From the NCBI GenBank assembly GCA_037039685.1, contig JAWNGF010000001.1:3410001-3474000 (forward strand): 64,000 nucleotides of DNA. Reading direction: 5' to 3'. Of this stretch, positions 35,295-47,756 are shown in pieces. A model generated the notes under the pieces. That model had not been told where the DNA came from. It ran no database searches and saw nothing but the letters and a program-made list of their open reading frames with translations. Source of the DNA: Ceratobasidium sp. AG-K (Eukaryota > Basidiomycota > Agaricomycetes > Cantharellales > Ceratobasidiaceae). Both the position numbers and the translations under genes were made by a program. How positions within the stretch are numbered: position 1 is the stretch's first letter; every line of letters starts with the position of its first letter.

Positions 35295-36598
35295 ATGTCT
35301 GGTGAGTGCTGCTAGTCTCTGGTTGTGCGCTACAAGTTCTGAGCTCTTTGTGCGTACGCTAGAGCGCGACGGACACTATAACTACGAAGCCAACATTCCT
35401 GCAGCGGGTCTCTTTGCTGGACTCTTTGGTCTGACTCTCATCGTGCACCTTGTCCAAGCAGTTCGAGGAAAGTGTCGCTATCTCATTCCTCTGTTGATAG
35501 CGACTGTGTTGGAAGTATTGGGTTATGTTTTCCGGTGCGTTTAGTCTGATAGGCATCGGCCAAGCATGTGTCGGGGCTAACCAATTCACTTCAGTATCCT
35601 CGCAATCAAGAACCCAGAGGATTCGGGCCTCTGGGCCGTCATCATATCCGAGACCTTTATCATCACCTCGCCAGCGTTCTTGGCTGCTTCCAGTGCGTAC
35701 AAATCCAATGCCTTACTCATAGCTGGACTAGAACTCTACACTGCACAGACTACATGATTTTTGGCAGGATCATGGCTTTTGTGGGCTCCGAGTATGGTCT
35801 GGTTGGTCATACAATCATTACCAAAGTCTTCGTCGCAGCCGACGTGGTCGCTATTCTTACTCAAGCGTCCGGTGGATCTATGCTGGTGAGTATCGCTTAC
35901 ACTACTGGCCCACACGGGAGTTGACGTTCAATCTGGGTCAGGCTGGCTCGGGCGCATCGAGCATCAAAATTGGGCGCAGCATCCTCATTGCAGGCTTGGC
36001 GTTCCAGGTTATTGCCTTTGGTATCTTCATGTTTATCGCTTTGGCATTCGACCTCAAGACCCGCAAGAGCTTGGGCGAGAAGATGAATACAATGCGTCCA
36101 TTGATATGGGCGTTCTACGTGAGCGCCGCGTTGATCATTATTCGTAGCATATTCCGAACTATCGGTGGGTACCTTGCCGGACTTGAGAGTTTGCAGTGTT
36201 GACGTACGAAAATAGAGTTTTCGACCATCAACTTTGAAAATGAAGAGCAGCAAGGATACGCCATTACCCATGAGTGGATGTTTTATGTTTTCGATTCAGT
36301 GTTGATTCTCGTGAGTGTAAACTCATGTCGCTCGTGTATGCGTGGTTAACCTTTACGACACACAAGTTCGCTACCATTACATTTAACTTGGTCCATCCAT
36401 CCGACTTTTTGCCCAGCCGCAAGGGTTTGAGAATGGATGGGACCACATATGAGCTAAAGAAGACTAAATGGTTCAGACGTAACAAGTTCGTTATAACGTC
36501 CCTCTCTACTGATATACCTGGTCACTTACCTTGTTGTTTATCAGGTCTGTGAGAAATCCACACCACAGGATGCTGGGTCGCCCGCCCCACCGGTCTAA
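35295..36598 (+). CDS. RTA1-like seven-transmembrane protein (lipid-translocating exporter family)
   Basis: A two-codon first exon (MS) splices at GTGAGT to ERDGHYNYEANIPAAGLFAG. Membrane helices follow: LFGLTLIVHLVQAV, YLIPLLIATVLEVLGYVFR, LWAVIISETFIITSPAFLAA, KVFVAADVVAILTQASGG, ILIAGLAFQVIAFGIFMFIA and ALIIIRSIFRTIEFS. RTA1-family signatures are EVLGY-R, 'IFVxxDVxxxxxQxxGG', IRSIFRTIE and GYAITHEWMFYVFDSVLIL. Fungal relatives (Rta1, Rsb1, Yro-like) are linked to resistance to 7-aminocholesterol and to sphingoid base export. The last intron probably has a weak GTTATA donor near 36488; it joins KFV to CEKSTPQDAGSPAPPV with stop at 36598. The substrate cannot be inferred. Confidence 0.88.
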
Positions 36599-36868
36599 GC
36601 CTCAGTGAAACAGATCACCATATTCCTCCTCCTGTTTATTTTTGTGGTTCGGCCAAGGACTCTTTGAGCAGTATATACCAGGCTGTTTAGGTTACATGAA
36701 TAATTTTAGGCTTCTACTAATTATGAAAATGTTGGCGGTATCTTGATAACTGTTTAGTAACTAAAGATTCGCTGTGGGTTTAAAATCGGAGCTGGTTAGT
36801 TCCAAGGCTTGGCAGTATGAGCACGTGATACCTTTTATCTTTGCGCTAAGACGCCTCCAAGTTGAAGC

Positions 36869-39358
36869 ATGCTCCGTGGTTTGGCTGGTTCACTCGCAAG
36901 AAGTTCTAGGAGAAGTATTTCGAGATCTAAATCTCATATTAATCGACATTTATCCCAACCTTCCATCTTACCGGCTGCATCCCTTGCATCCCCTATAACC
37001 TCTAGTAATACATTGGCCGCCAAGTACGGGGCAGACGACGTCTTGCTTCCCAGTGTATTCGACAAACCATCCCAAAAATTTCTTGATAGATCTTCTCAAA
37101 CAACTGGACTCTTTGGAAATTCTGATCTCTCTCGCCCGTATGATTTCATCCTGCTTGCCGACCGAACTCAAAGGTACACGCAACGCCTTGTCGATCGTAT
37201 AGCTAGCTATGGCGAGACTGGGTCGAGCGGTTCAGAAGACCTAGCCGCTCTAGTTGGTCTCGTCGATCGTCTCAGCGATACGTTATGCAGCGTTATTGAT
37301 ACTGCCGAGTTTGTCCGTAACTCACATCCCGACCCGCAATGGGTCACAGCCGCCAATGATGCGTATGAATCACTGTGCTCTTGGATGAACGAACTGAATA
37401 CACACGTTGGGCTGTACAAGGTATAGTGGAGCAGCTGCCAATACAATTCATGAATTGAGATTTAGGGAATCACAGTCCTTGGTCCGATTAACGAGAGACC
37501 CCGAGGCGGTTGCACGGCTCTCACCCGAAGAAAAACAAGTGGCCTTGCTATTCATACGCGACTTTGAAAAGTCCGGAATACACCTTCCTGAGGCTCAGAG
37601 GGCCGAATTCGTGACTATATCGGACACCATCCTCAGCCTTGGACGCCAATTTCTTACAGAGGCTGCAGCTCCACGCCCGGATGTCAAGATTCGAATACAA
37701 GATCTTCTCGGATTGCCACTCAACGTTATTCGCAGCCTCTCCTCTGAAGCAAATCAGAAAGGAGAGGCCTGGGTTGCCCCGAATTCATGGGAGGCCCGCA
37801 TGATTTTGCGCTATGCAAAAGACGAAAAGGTCCGAAGAGAGGTTTTCATTGCCTCTAACGCATTGATACCCGAATATGTGGATACGCTGGAGGCTTTGTT
37901 GAGAAGCCGATATAGTTTGGCGAAGCTTGTAGGCTCCTCGAGTTATGCGACGATGACTTTGGGTGAGAAAATGGCTCGAGATCACAGTGCGTTGAATCAC
38001 TTTGTGCGTCTTCCAGTTCTGACTTTAGATGTGCAGACAGCGTAAACGAATTCATAAATTCCCTTGCATCCTATCATCGGCCTCTAGTTGAAGCAGAGCT
38101 CGGAAGGCTCGCTAAATTGAAGCAGAGTGAGCGAAATACGCCCACAACGCCTGAAATCCTTGCTTGGGATCGCGATTACTACATCACGCAATACGCTTCT
38201 CAGAGGTCCTCCCCCGTCGCCCCTGTCAATTCATTCTTCTCTGTTGGAACTGTAATTCAAGGCCTATCACGACTGTTCCACCATATTTACGGAATGTCGT
38301 TCCGTGCGGAGGATATCCGCATCGGCGAGGGTTGGGACCCTTCTGTGCGGAAGCTCGCTGTTGTTGATGAATCGGAGGGCGTGGTTGGCTGGATCTATAT
38401 GGACCTTTTCTCCCGAGAGGGAAAACCAGGGGGCGCTGCACACTTCACGGTACGATGTTCCCGAAAGATGGGACATCGTGAACTGGCCGAAAGAGAAGTC
38501 GAAGGCCTTCCTCCGCTTGCCGTGGATGGGGTGAATCTTCGTGGTCGGCCTGGTCGTTACCAACTTCCGGTCGTCGTTCTCATGTGCGACTTTTCAGCAC
38601 CTACGGATGGTACGCCGAGCCTACTAAATTGGCATGAGGTCGAGACGTTGTTCCATGAGATGGGGCACGCGATGCATTGTGAGTAAATGCTCACCCCACT
38701 CGGTACAGACGCCCACTCATAGTGGTTCTTATGATGATGAACAGCCATGATTGGCCGCACGGATTATCACAATGTGTCTGGGACTCGTTGTGCAACCGAC
38801 TTCGTTGAATTGCCCTCCATTCTCATGGAATATTTCGCAGCCTCCTCTCCGGTCCTCGCCACCTACGCTCGACATTACGCAACTTCTATACCGCTTGACT
38901 TCTCTAAACTTCAGGCCCAGATACAAGCACAGTCGCCCGTTCCGGCCATAGAAACCCACTCGCAAATTCTTATGGCTGCGCTCGATCAATCCTACCACTC
39001 TACTCATGGCACCTTCTTATCCACTACCGACGAGCTTATTCGTTTGCAAAAGGAACTCGGAGGTATTCAGACTGCGCCAAACACGGCCTGGCAAACACAA
39101 TTTGGCCACCTCTTTGGATATGGTGCTTCATATTATTCATACTTATTTGATCGTGCGATCGCATCTCAGGTGTGGAAGAAGGTGTTTGCGCGCGATCCGC
39201 TCAATCGTGAGATGGGAGAGCGGTACAAGCGCGAAATCCTTCAGCATGGAGGAAGGAAGGATCCGTGGCATATGCTCGCCGCTCTCTTCGATGACCCCGA
39301 GCTCGCCGAAGGAGGGGCCGCCGCAATGAAGAAAGTTGGCGAGTGGGGTATTGAATAA
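36869..39358 (+). CDS. OCT1: Mitochondrial intermediate peptidase (M3 thimet oligopeptidase family)
   Basis: The ATG at 36869 starts an Arg/Ser-rich presequence (MLRGLAGSLARSSRRSISRS). The M3 fold follows with GLFGNSDLSRPYDFILLAD, ALLFIRDFEKSGIHLPEAQR and MARDH joined to SVNEFINSLASYHRP. The zinc site is complete: ETLFHEMGHAMH, split by an intron at the final His-Ser, then SMIGRTDYHNVSGTRCATDF and VELPSILMEYFA. The C-terminus has FGYGASYYSYLFDRAIASQV and ends EWGIE. Oct1 removes an octapeptide from imported precursors in the mitochondrial matrix after MPP cleavage. Most introns are about 50 nt and in phase. The junction around 37420-37467 misses by one base (see findings). Confidence 0.92.
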
Positions 39359-39466
39359 GGTGGATTTGAATTATTAGAATAGGCTGAAAGCACATAGTTT
39401 TGCACTACAATTCATTTGTACCATAGAGTAGCCAAGTTGCGTGACCAACCACTAAACAACAAATTC

Positions 39467-40324
39467 TCAATCACTGTTGTCGGAATGCTCCCGGAGTAGT
39501 TGTGCAATGTCTTCACGCTTCGCCGCCTCAGCAATTTCCAGACTAGTATCACCGTCTTGATCCTACATCGCCATCGGCATTGTACGATAATGGAAATGTG
39601 TACAGGGCCTACGTACCTTTAACTTTACATCTGCCCCTTTACTTAACAATAGGCGAACCACCTCTAAATGACCACGGTCCGCTGCAAGATGTAGGGGCGT
39701 GTATTCCTAATGGGGGTTGAAGCGGTCCCACTAACGCGAATTGTGTGGTACTCACGAATTCATCTCGTAAATTCGCTAGTTCTGGCTGCTCATTGAGAAG
39801 CGCGCTGAGTCCTTCTACATCACCCTTCACCGCATAGCCGTGTACCGGGTGCTCCGTGCCAATCTCCTCACATGCTGCCGGAACGCTTACAGAAATTCCC
39901 ATTCCTCCTCCCCCTTTGGCACCTCCCTTCGAGCCGTCGGTTGTGGAACCAGAAGAGCTAGCAAATTTCTCTCGAGATTCGGACCACCCCAAGTCGTGTG
40001 CTTGCTGTATGTATCGCTCTTCAGCCGCTTGGACAGGATCTACTTCATCTTGAAGCGATTTACCAAGATCGTTCCAGGAGTCCCATTTGGCCCGCCCTGC
40101 CATATCAAAGAACGAGGGCCGAGTCGCAGTTGGTGAAATTCCGGCTGTCACACATTTGTATGCCGCATATAACTGCAGTCATAAGTTTGAATGCTTGAAA
40201 GGAGCGATGAGGGATAGATGGAGTGTACCTGCAATTGTGTGCTTGCTGATACATTGGCAGATGCTGGCAGGTTGTTAATGTATGCAACCGCACTTTGAAA
40301 TGTATCACTCCCAGCGGAACTCAT
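39467..40324 (-). CDS. Acyl-CoA-binding protein with ankyrin repeats (ACBD6-like)
   Basis: The ATG at 40324 gives MSSAGSDTFQSAVAYINNLP, then LQLYAAYKCVTAG after a splice, the acyl-CoA-binding signature, followed by SFFDMAGRAKWDSWNDLGKS. A Gly/Ser linker leads to ankyrin repeats: HPVHGYAVKGDVEGLSALLN, YTPLHLAADRGHLEVVRLLL and DGDTSLEIAEAAKREDIAQL. The protein ends LREHSDNSD at 39467. This ACB-plus-ankyrin design matches ACBD6-type proteins, which bind long-chain acyl-CoA and in animals stimulate N-myristoylation. It lacks a membrane anchor and should be cytosolic. Introns are short and phase-consistent. Confidence 0.88.
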
Positions 40325-40607
40325 ATCTAGGAACAGTCAAGGAGCAGTCGTGGCAGAGAGAAAGTAATGAGCGATCACACAAGGTTTATGTATAAGTCAT
40401 GTGATGCTTAGATTCACTGTTCCAACAACTCTTCACACCATTACTTGCGTCGAACGGGATATCGTTGAGCAAAATCACAAATATTTCAATGTGCTTGGAT
40501 TACGGTGGTATCGTATAAGATCCGTCGTAAGCGATGTCCACTACGCAAGTCCCGCCTCTTTCATTGCCTATAAATTACACTACAGGCTTAGTTTTGGTTC
40601 CCTAAAA

Positions 40608-41918
40608 TCATGGATTTCTTGCCTTTAGGATCGTTGGGCCAATCTTGGCTGGGCTGTCTACTACAATCGCACCTGCATCTTGCAATGCCTTCACCTTGTC
40701 TGCGGCCGCGCCTGTAAGGAATTTGTTCCGTTAGAACTCCATCCAAACTCATAAAACGTAATTAAATTACCTTTTCCGCCAGCAATAATTGCTCCAGCAT
40801 GACCCATGCGGCGACCTGGGGGTGCGGTCACCCCTGCAATGAAGCCTACCACAGGTTTAGGGTTGGCGCGACCCTTGTTAAACTCCGCAAGATACTCCGC
40901 AGCCTCTTCCTCGCTGGATCCACCAATCTCGCCAATAAGCACCACACCTAGCGCGTTCACCTAAGTCCAGCGCCGTCGAGAACAGCCCTTGACGCACCTT
41001 CCGTGGCAGGGTCGTTGAGGAGCACCTTCAAGGCGTCAACGTGGGTTGTTCCCGGGAAGGGATCCCCTCCGATACCAATGCAAAGAGACTGCCCAAGTCC
41101 GACCAATGTCGTCTGGTTAACTGCTTCGTATGTCAAGGTACCGGAGCGGGAGACAATGCCGATCTTTCCAGGCTTGTGAATATGTCCAGGTTGAATGCCC
41201 ATTTTGCATCCAAGAGGGTTGATGATACCGGGGCAATTGGGCCCAACAAGTCGGGACTTGGATTGGCTTTTGAGAGCGTCCATAACCTTTTGGCATAGAG
41301 AAGTGGTATGAGGCATTACAGAAACCACAACCAGAAGTGCTTACCTTGATTTCGTCCGCCTGAGGAATCCCTTCCGTGATGCACACAATAAGGCCAATCT
41401 CATTTTCGATAGCTTCTATGATCGCATCCGCTGCAGTCGGGGGTGGTACATAGAGAACTGATGCATCAGGTTTCGTTTCCCTCACAGCCTATCAAGTAGG
41501 AGATATTTTAGATGCCCCTACTCCCAGGGAACAATGTGCCGCACCTCTTTCACGCTTCCGAAAACGGGGAGCCCAAGGTGTGTCTGCCCAGCCTTTGTAG
41601 GGGAGGTACCTCCGACCATCTTAGTACCGTAGGCGATCGCCTCTTTGACATGGAAAGTACCCTGTCAGAAACGCATGTTAGCTTAGGGTTCATATCCAAG
41701 TGCCCACGCACAGTCTTTCCGGTGAAGCCTTGACACAAGACGCGGGTATCCTTGTGGATCTTCAGGTTAGGGATGGTGTCCTCATACCCGGGTCGGATTG
41801 CCGAGCTAACAAATGAACGCTCTATTCATCGTTAGCAGTGATGTAGAAACTAGTATTGTATACGATACACACTTGCAGATCCTGCTGCAGGAGCAAAGGT
41901 CCGTGCTAGGCGTAACAT
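40608..41918 (-). CDS. LSC1: Succinyl-CoA ligase alpha subunit, mitochondrial
   Basis: The ATG at 41918 begins [16 protein letters not shown], a mitochondrial presequence. The CoA-binding domain shows [39 protein letters not shown] and [15 protein letters not shown]. The ligase domain includes [26 protein letters not shown] and [14 protein letters not shown]. The phospho-histidine site is the His in [15 protein letters not shown]. The protein ends [12 protein letters not shown] at 40608. With the beta subunit it forms succinate from succinyl-CoA with nucleotide triphosphate formation in the TCA cycle. The gene has about seven introns; that near 40940-40990 uses donor GTGCGT and acceptor GCTAG. 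Confidence 0.95.
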
Positions 41919-42114
41919 GGTGGTGATCGGAGTGATAGTTCAACGTGCGAATTGAGCTACACAAATTCGGTCCGTACGGGCCCGTGATTTACGGGACAAG
42001 CCGGGCCTTAGCGCTAAGGGTTGGTGACAAGCGCCAGGATACTCAAGACACTATTATTTTCACAAGACATACAAACCTTCAACTATCAATAGCAACTACG
42101 AGGGAACAAGACAT

Positions 42115-45100
42115 CTAAACCTGCTGAGGAGTCACCGCTACCCTTCTACGCTCGCGCATTTTCGTATTTGCTCGGTGGAATGTCATGATCGCTTGTTTGA
42201 CCCCTCGGGCTTGCTTTGCGCTAATAATCATACAACCATGAATGGGCTGAGCAATGCAAACGATATTCGACTCACTTGCTAATGTCTGTAAGCAGGGTTG
42301 CTTTGACGGTGGGGTGGACGGTACTCGTTGGAAGCAGCTCCACGGCGGTGCTGATCCACATTGCGGACTCGTTCGGCCAAAGCTTCACCAACTCTCCGAC
42401 CACACTGACGGTTGTCGACGTCACGTCCTCGGGATAAGCCCCCGACAGACCTGTTAGCAGCACTGACACCAGCTGTGCTCCGTGAGGACCGACTGCATTC
42501 CGGACGGCAGCCGCGTACAGTGGAAAGTTTGGAGGTGGAGATGGGTTTGTCGTGTGCAAGGCATCATGCCCTAGTAGGTTAAATGCAAAATCTACTCCGA
42601 CGTAGATGGCGTCAGGCTGGACTAGGGAGAGGCATGCCAATAGCACTTGGACAGTAACAGGAAAAGCGGAGGACAAGAGTAGGAGATCGGGAGTATATTG
42701 AAGCATGATCATCGCGAGGAACGTGTAATCCTCAATCACTGGAATTCACGACGTAGAGCCATTAGAAACTAGCCGCAAGGAGGTAAAAACAGACGAACCA
42801 TCAGGAATACTGGTAATAGGCTGCGTCTGTAACATGCTGGAAAGCTTGGTGCTGACTAGCTCGAAAGCTCGCTTGAAATCTTCACGAAGCTTGACGTTGC
42901 CCGTATGTCCGTGAGCCTCGATACACTTCCGCAATATCCAGGGATAGCTCGCGATGCCTGTCTCATTGAAATTGAGAACGGCACGCTCGATCATAAGGGG
43001 TATGACGGGAAGCGCGGCACTGCCGAAGAACGGAATTGCAGCCCGTAGGAGCCGGCACATGCTCTCCGAGACGGTGGGGTCGCCGCCATGATGGGTAAGG
43101 ACGGCGTCAACAACGACCCACGCCTGAGAACATGTGCCTTCGCACGAAGACGGAAGTTCTTCCCCGAAGGTGCTAATAACTTCGAGCATGCTCAGTAGCA
43201 ACTCGATACCATCTGTAAAGGAAATAACGTCGATCACGAATTCTCGTCAGTGTAATTCACACACGTACCACAAATCGCGTCCGTCTGGCCCTTTGGCGAG
43301 GCTGAAGGCGTCGTGGCCGCTTCGTGAATCTTCTGTAATAGTTCTAGACTCATTTGCTTCAGCGCGGTTCCAGCGTCTTGCAGCGGCATTGCCGAAATAA
43401 CGTGAGCGATTCCCTCGTAGATCTCAACGCGATCACTCTGCGAGATCTTGGGCGACATCGTTTGTATAAAGGAATGTAGCTGTGCGAAAAACGAAGTTAA
43501 ATGCTATCAAAAGTCAAATCAGCCACCGAAATCACCACATGGCAGACATGAAATCAGAGTACCCACCTTGCTGCAATCCTTGCACAAGAAACGTAAGGCC
43601 TGGCCAGCTGCTGCAACGACTTCCCGATCTGAATCATCGAACGCGGTGGAGATATATTCTAGCAATCCCTGAATATACGTGGGATGGAGTGAAACCCATT
43701 CGGTGTAGCGCGAAACGACGAGTGTGGCCGCATAGCGAACTTTAGGGTGCGCTGGAAGGCGAACAATTAGGTCCATAATGAGGGGAACCACCTCCTCGTC
43801 AGTAGGCGGTATCTCCGCCCCCATGGACCGCATGGCAAATAGTGGGGCCTCGATGTCCTGCCAGGCCTGGTTGCTGCCCGGGGCGCCCATGATTTTCAGT
43901 ATCATTTCGTACGTACGCAATAGGCAGACGGATGAGCCAAGGACGTAACAACAGTCCTTGAGGGTGTCGCCCATGATATGCCTAAAGTCACGAAACTCGT
44001 CGCGCTCCTGAGCGGGGAGTTGATCAAAATCAGCAGGGAATCGTAGATGATTGATCATGACCGCCGTGAGTTTTTCGTAAATGTTTGCAATCGAAGGAGA
44101 AATAGAATCGCGGCGGCTACGAGCGGTCATAGCCAAATGATACCAAAACTGGAAGGTAATGGGGACGATGTCTAAATCGGGATAAGAGGCGCACTCGAGC
44201 AAAGCTTCAACAATGGGGTAGAACGCATCAATGTGGTTAACAATGAGCGTGCGGTATGTTTCCCCGGCCTCCGAGAATATCCTCGTGTACCCGCGCATCT
44301 TGTCAACGTCCTCGCCTACTTCTGAGAGTTTCGGCTTGAGCGCGATGAGGCGTGCCGTGATCTGTTCAATGACGGGGAGGGAGTCGTCAATTTCCTGGGT
44401 TTCATGGATCATGTCGCAGATGACGTCCACGGCCGCATCAAATAGCGAGTCCGTCGCCAGGGCCTCAAAGGCAAAATCGAACAATGGGGTTTGAACAAGC
44501 TCAGCTGGAGAACACTCGCCCGCCCTAAGCCAGCTCCTCATGCAACGGAAGACCTGGGTCTGAACGTCTGAAGTGACCCCTGGATCGTTTCGAGTGAATC
44601 AGGGCGTCGTTAAAGGGACCAGGGTTGCTCACCGGCGGCTTGAATGTACATTGTAAGCAAGTTTAAAACTTGGCTCGAATTATTCGTCAAAAGTTTTTCA
44701 GTTCGGTTCCTAAAATCTTCGTTCTGGCCGTGGAGGAAAACAACGTCGATCCAATATTAGGCCGCCGTCCGTAGGAGATGGGAAAGACGAAGGGAAGATG
44801 GGCGGCTCCGGGTACTGACCGAAATCGGAATGCGTGAATTTGTGGAGACCTCCTCGGCGACAATCGTTAGGAACTCGAGCAGGGCTGGCACGGTGTTGGG
44901 CTGCTGGCCGAGCAACGCGACGAGGTCAGCCACAGGATTGTCCCATTCGGGGTACTGCAGCACGAAACACGAGAGTGCTAGGCAGATCTGAACGAGGACA
45001 ACCCGAGGACCAGGCGCATATTGCTGTATCGCTGCGCAACAAGCGACTCGCGCAGCCCCTGGCGATGGGCAGGGTCGACCTCATGAAAATCGTATGTAAT

Positions 45101-45415
45101 CTACATAACTGATAAAATATCAACCTATTAATACGGCGGCAATTTACTTGCCTTGGTACGAAAGGTTTGGGCCGCGAATGCCCGGGGCCCATCAGGGATG
45201 TTAGGCAACAAGAGAAGCTGGTTGCACGTCGCCCACGCATCGTCCTGAGACAAGACAGGTGTTAGACGTTGAGCAGTCTGGTCCAAGTCAAAGCCTACAG
45301 TATGCTGAAAATCTTGGAGATATTTGCTCGCGGCATCGATGGAACTCTTATCCGTAGTGACCGCAAAGACAGATAGGGCCTCGATCACGGCTTGCACAGA
45401 TGCTGACTGCGCCAT
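42115..45415 (-). CDS. MTR10: Importin-beta family nuclear transport receptor, Mtr10/transportin-SR
   Basis: The ATG at 45415 starts MAQSASVQAVIEALSVFAVT, then ASKYLQDFQHTVGFDLDQTA, the N-terminal importin-beta HEAT repeats. The protein is helical repeats throughout (VLNLLTMYIQAAGVTSDVQT, SYPDLDIVPITFQFWYHLAM, VVAAAGQALRFLCKDCSK, LVSVLLTGLSGAYPEDV). The last exon reads AKQARGVKQAIMTFHRANTK and RRRVAVTPQQV, a distinctive Mtr10/TNPO3 ending. Length (about 950 residues) fits. Mtr10 imports SR-type mRNA-binding proteins such as Npl3 and is involved in tRNA traffic. Introns are short. The upstream neighbour on the same strand is CDC3. Confidence 0.92.
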
Positions 45416-45819
45416 GTTCGTAGTCTAAATACTCTTTCTTGCTCTGAGGATACTGTCGTCAGTCAGATGGTGGAGGGGTAAGACCAAGTGGGCTTGATCA
45501 GGTGACGCGTATTGAGTTATCAAGCATCCAAACAACTCCACACGTCGCTCGGATGCGTAGCGATCAGCTCCAATCGCGATGGAGAATAGTGGTGAGCGAA
45601 CAGAAATAAAATTGTCAACAGACAAGGACAATACGTCAGACTAAAGAACGGACAGGCAGTTGCCCGATAGAGTTGGATGGGGAGGAGGTACCGGGTATCA
45701 AGAATATCCCATAACAAAAACAATACGAAAGAGAGACACGTAAAACGACGTTATGCATATCGAGTAATGTGCGCAAGGGAGAGAAGGGGAAAAAGAAAAG
45801 AGGCACCCGAAGTGAGGGA
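45416..45819. other. Intergenic region, CDC3 3' end / MTR10 promoter
   Basis: This stretch of 404 bases lies between two genes on the minus strand. It is A-rich near 45710-45800 on the + strand and should hold the septin 3' UTR and the MTR10 promoter. No gene is supported. Confidence 0.4.
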
Positions 45820-47549
45820 TTAGGTGCGCAAGAAACCCTTCTTCTTGGTCTGTCGAGTAACGAGTCAGTACATGACGAAATAAATGATAGACGTAACATA
45901 CGCTGTTCTTCTCGGGAGTGAGAGGCCTGCCACTCTCTAGCCGGCGCTTCTTGTCTTCCAACTCGAGCTTTTGCTTTTCGAGAGCCTCCTTCATCTCTCG
46001 ATGACGAGCATAGAGCTCCTCCTCGCTCTGCTTGAGCTTGGCCTCCTTCTCCTGCACCTTCTGCTGGAAGACCATCTTCATCTCGGCCTCCATCTTTGCC
46101 AACTTGGCCTCGTGCATCGTGCGCTCCTCCGCTACCTTGGCCGCAGGGCTAAACACAAAACAGGTTAACAGCGCAAATAGCAGAGACAAATAGAGACGTA
46201 CTTGATCTCCTTGAAGACAGAGTGATCCTGGGTGACACCCATGGCCAAAAGCTTCTCGCTACGATAGTTTTCGTACAGTACGAGGTTGGTATGCTCACGC
46301 AACTCCTCCATGTATGTCCTGATGAGCATCTGACGCAACTTGACAAAGTCGCAGTGATCCTCGTTGTCGACTTCGATCACGCCCCATGGGTAAGAACGAC
46401 CCCGGACAGTCTGGCCATCAGCGGTTTGAACTGGCTTGTCAGACCCAACAATTGCAAAGGGAATTTTGCTCTAGAAGCACAATGTTATAAGCTTCAGTCG
46501 TCAAGGAGTGAAAGAGCCATACCGCGATCTCCTCGTTCTCAGCAATAGTCTCCTCGTCCTCATTGTCGTAGACCGGCGCCTGGAAGATACGGATTTGGTG
46601 ATGCGCAATATCGCTCAGGATCTGCACATTCACGTGTGAGCGTGTAACCGAAGGGCAAGATAATCACTACTTACACGCTGCTTGAACATCATAATCTCCT
46701 CATCCGTGAGAGTATCAGACTTGGCGATAACAGGAATCAAGTTCACTTTCGTGTGGAGGCGGCGCATGAACTCAATATCAATCTGCTTGAGACTAGCATA
46801 GTATTGTCAGACAAATATAATAATATGCAACGTGTTACTCACGAGTGACCAGAAGGCTGGATAAAGTACAAGCACGCGTGAACGCGGTTGTCGACCATTT
46901 TCTGGCGGTTGACACGGTTCTCTTGCTCGAGGTACGCGTCAAAGCGAGCCTCGATGTTTTCAACGATAGGCTTCCAGCTCTCGTCATTGTTGACAAAGTC
47001 ACCGAACCCGGGGGTGTCAACAACGGTGAGACGCAGTCTCACACCATTCTCGTCAATGTCTATCAAGCCATGGATTAGATAAGGTTACAAAGACTTTAAC
47101 AGATACTTACCAGCGCTGATGCTTTCGATGGCAACAGTCTTTGGGCGCTCAGCGCTAGGGTGGAGATACTCCTTCGGAGGGTAGAGAGTGGTGTTGAACA
47201 AGGTGTTGACTAGAGTGGACTTTCCGAGACCCGATTCACCTAGGTAAACAAACCCAGGGTGAGCATTGTGTTGAATGCGGATTTCAAACGGGGCGTGTCG
47301 CGACGCGCAAGTGGCGAATCAGGAGGCCGGGAACTTACCGACAACCATTGCGGTGAACTGGAAGCCAGTGCGGACACTCTTGCGGTGGACCTGGTTGGGC
47401 AAGTTGGCGAATCCAACATAGCCGTTGAGCTTTTTGCGGACTGCAGACTCGGCCGACGCGCCTCCCTGGCCGTTTGCATACTGGGCATTAGGGGTAGTAG
47501 CCCCGTTGCCATAAGGAGTAGACGAGTGGGACACAGGCGACTCGGACAT
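45820..47549 (-). CDS. CDC3: Septin, Cdc3 group
   Basis: After a Gly/Asn/Ser N-terminus comes [20 protein letters not shown], a phrase characteristic of the Cdc3/AspB group. GTPase motifs are intact: G1 [16 protein letters not shown]3 [16 protein letters not shown]4 AKSDTLT. The septin unique element is seen at [18 protein letters not shown] long C-terminal coiled coil follows ([38 protein letters not shown]), ending TKKKGFLRT. Septins form hetero-oligomeric filaments at septa and hyphal tips. The coding region has about seven short introns. The start lies 208 bases from the divergent LEA1 gene. Confidence 0.95.
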
Positions 47550-47756
47550 GTTGAAGAAAGGGTGGTGGTGGAGTAAGGGAGGGCGTTGGGAACCAGCGAC
47601 GTCGTGTTGCAAGTGCAAAATCGAAGTCACGAGACCCCTGCCAGCGCTCAGGGTGTCAGGGCTAGCGCAAGTCCATCCCCAGCTTCAAAACACACCCAGG
47701 TCTCAGTAAGCAAAATATAACACTTGCTCGTATTTCTACTAATTAAGAATACAGAA

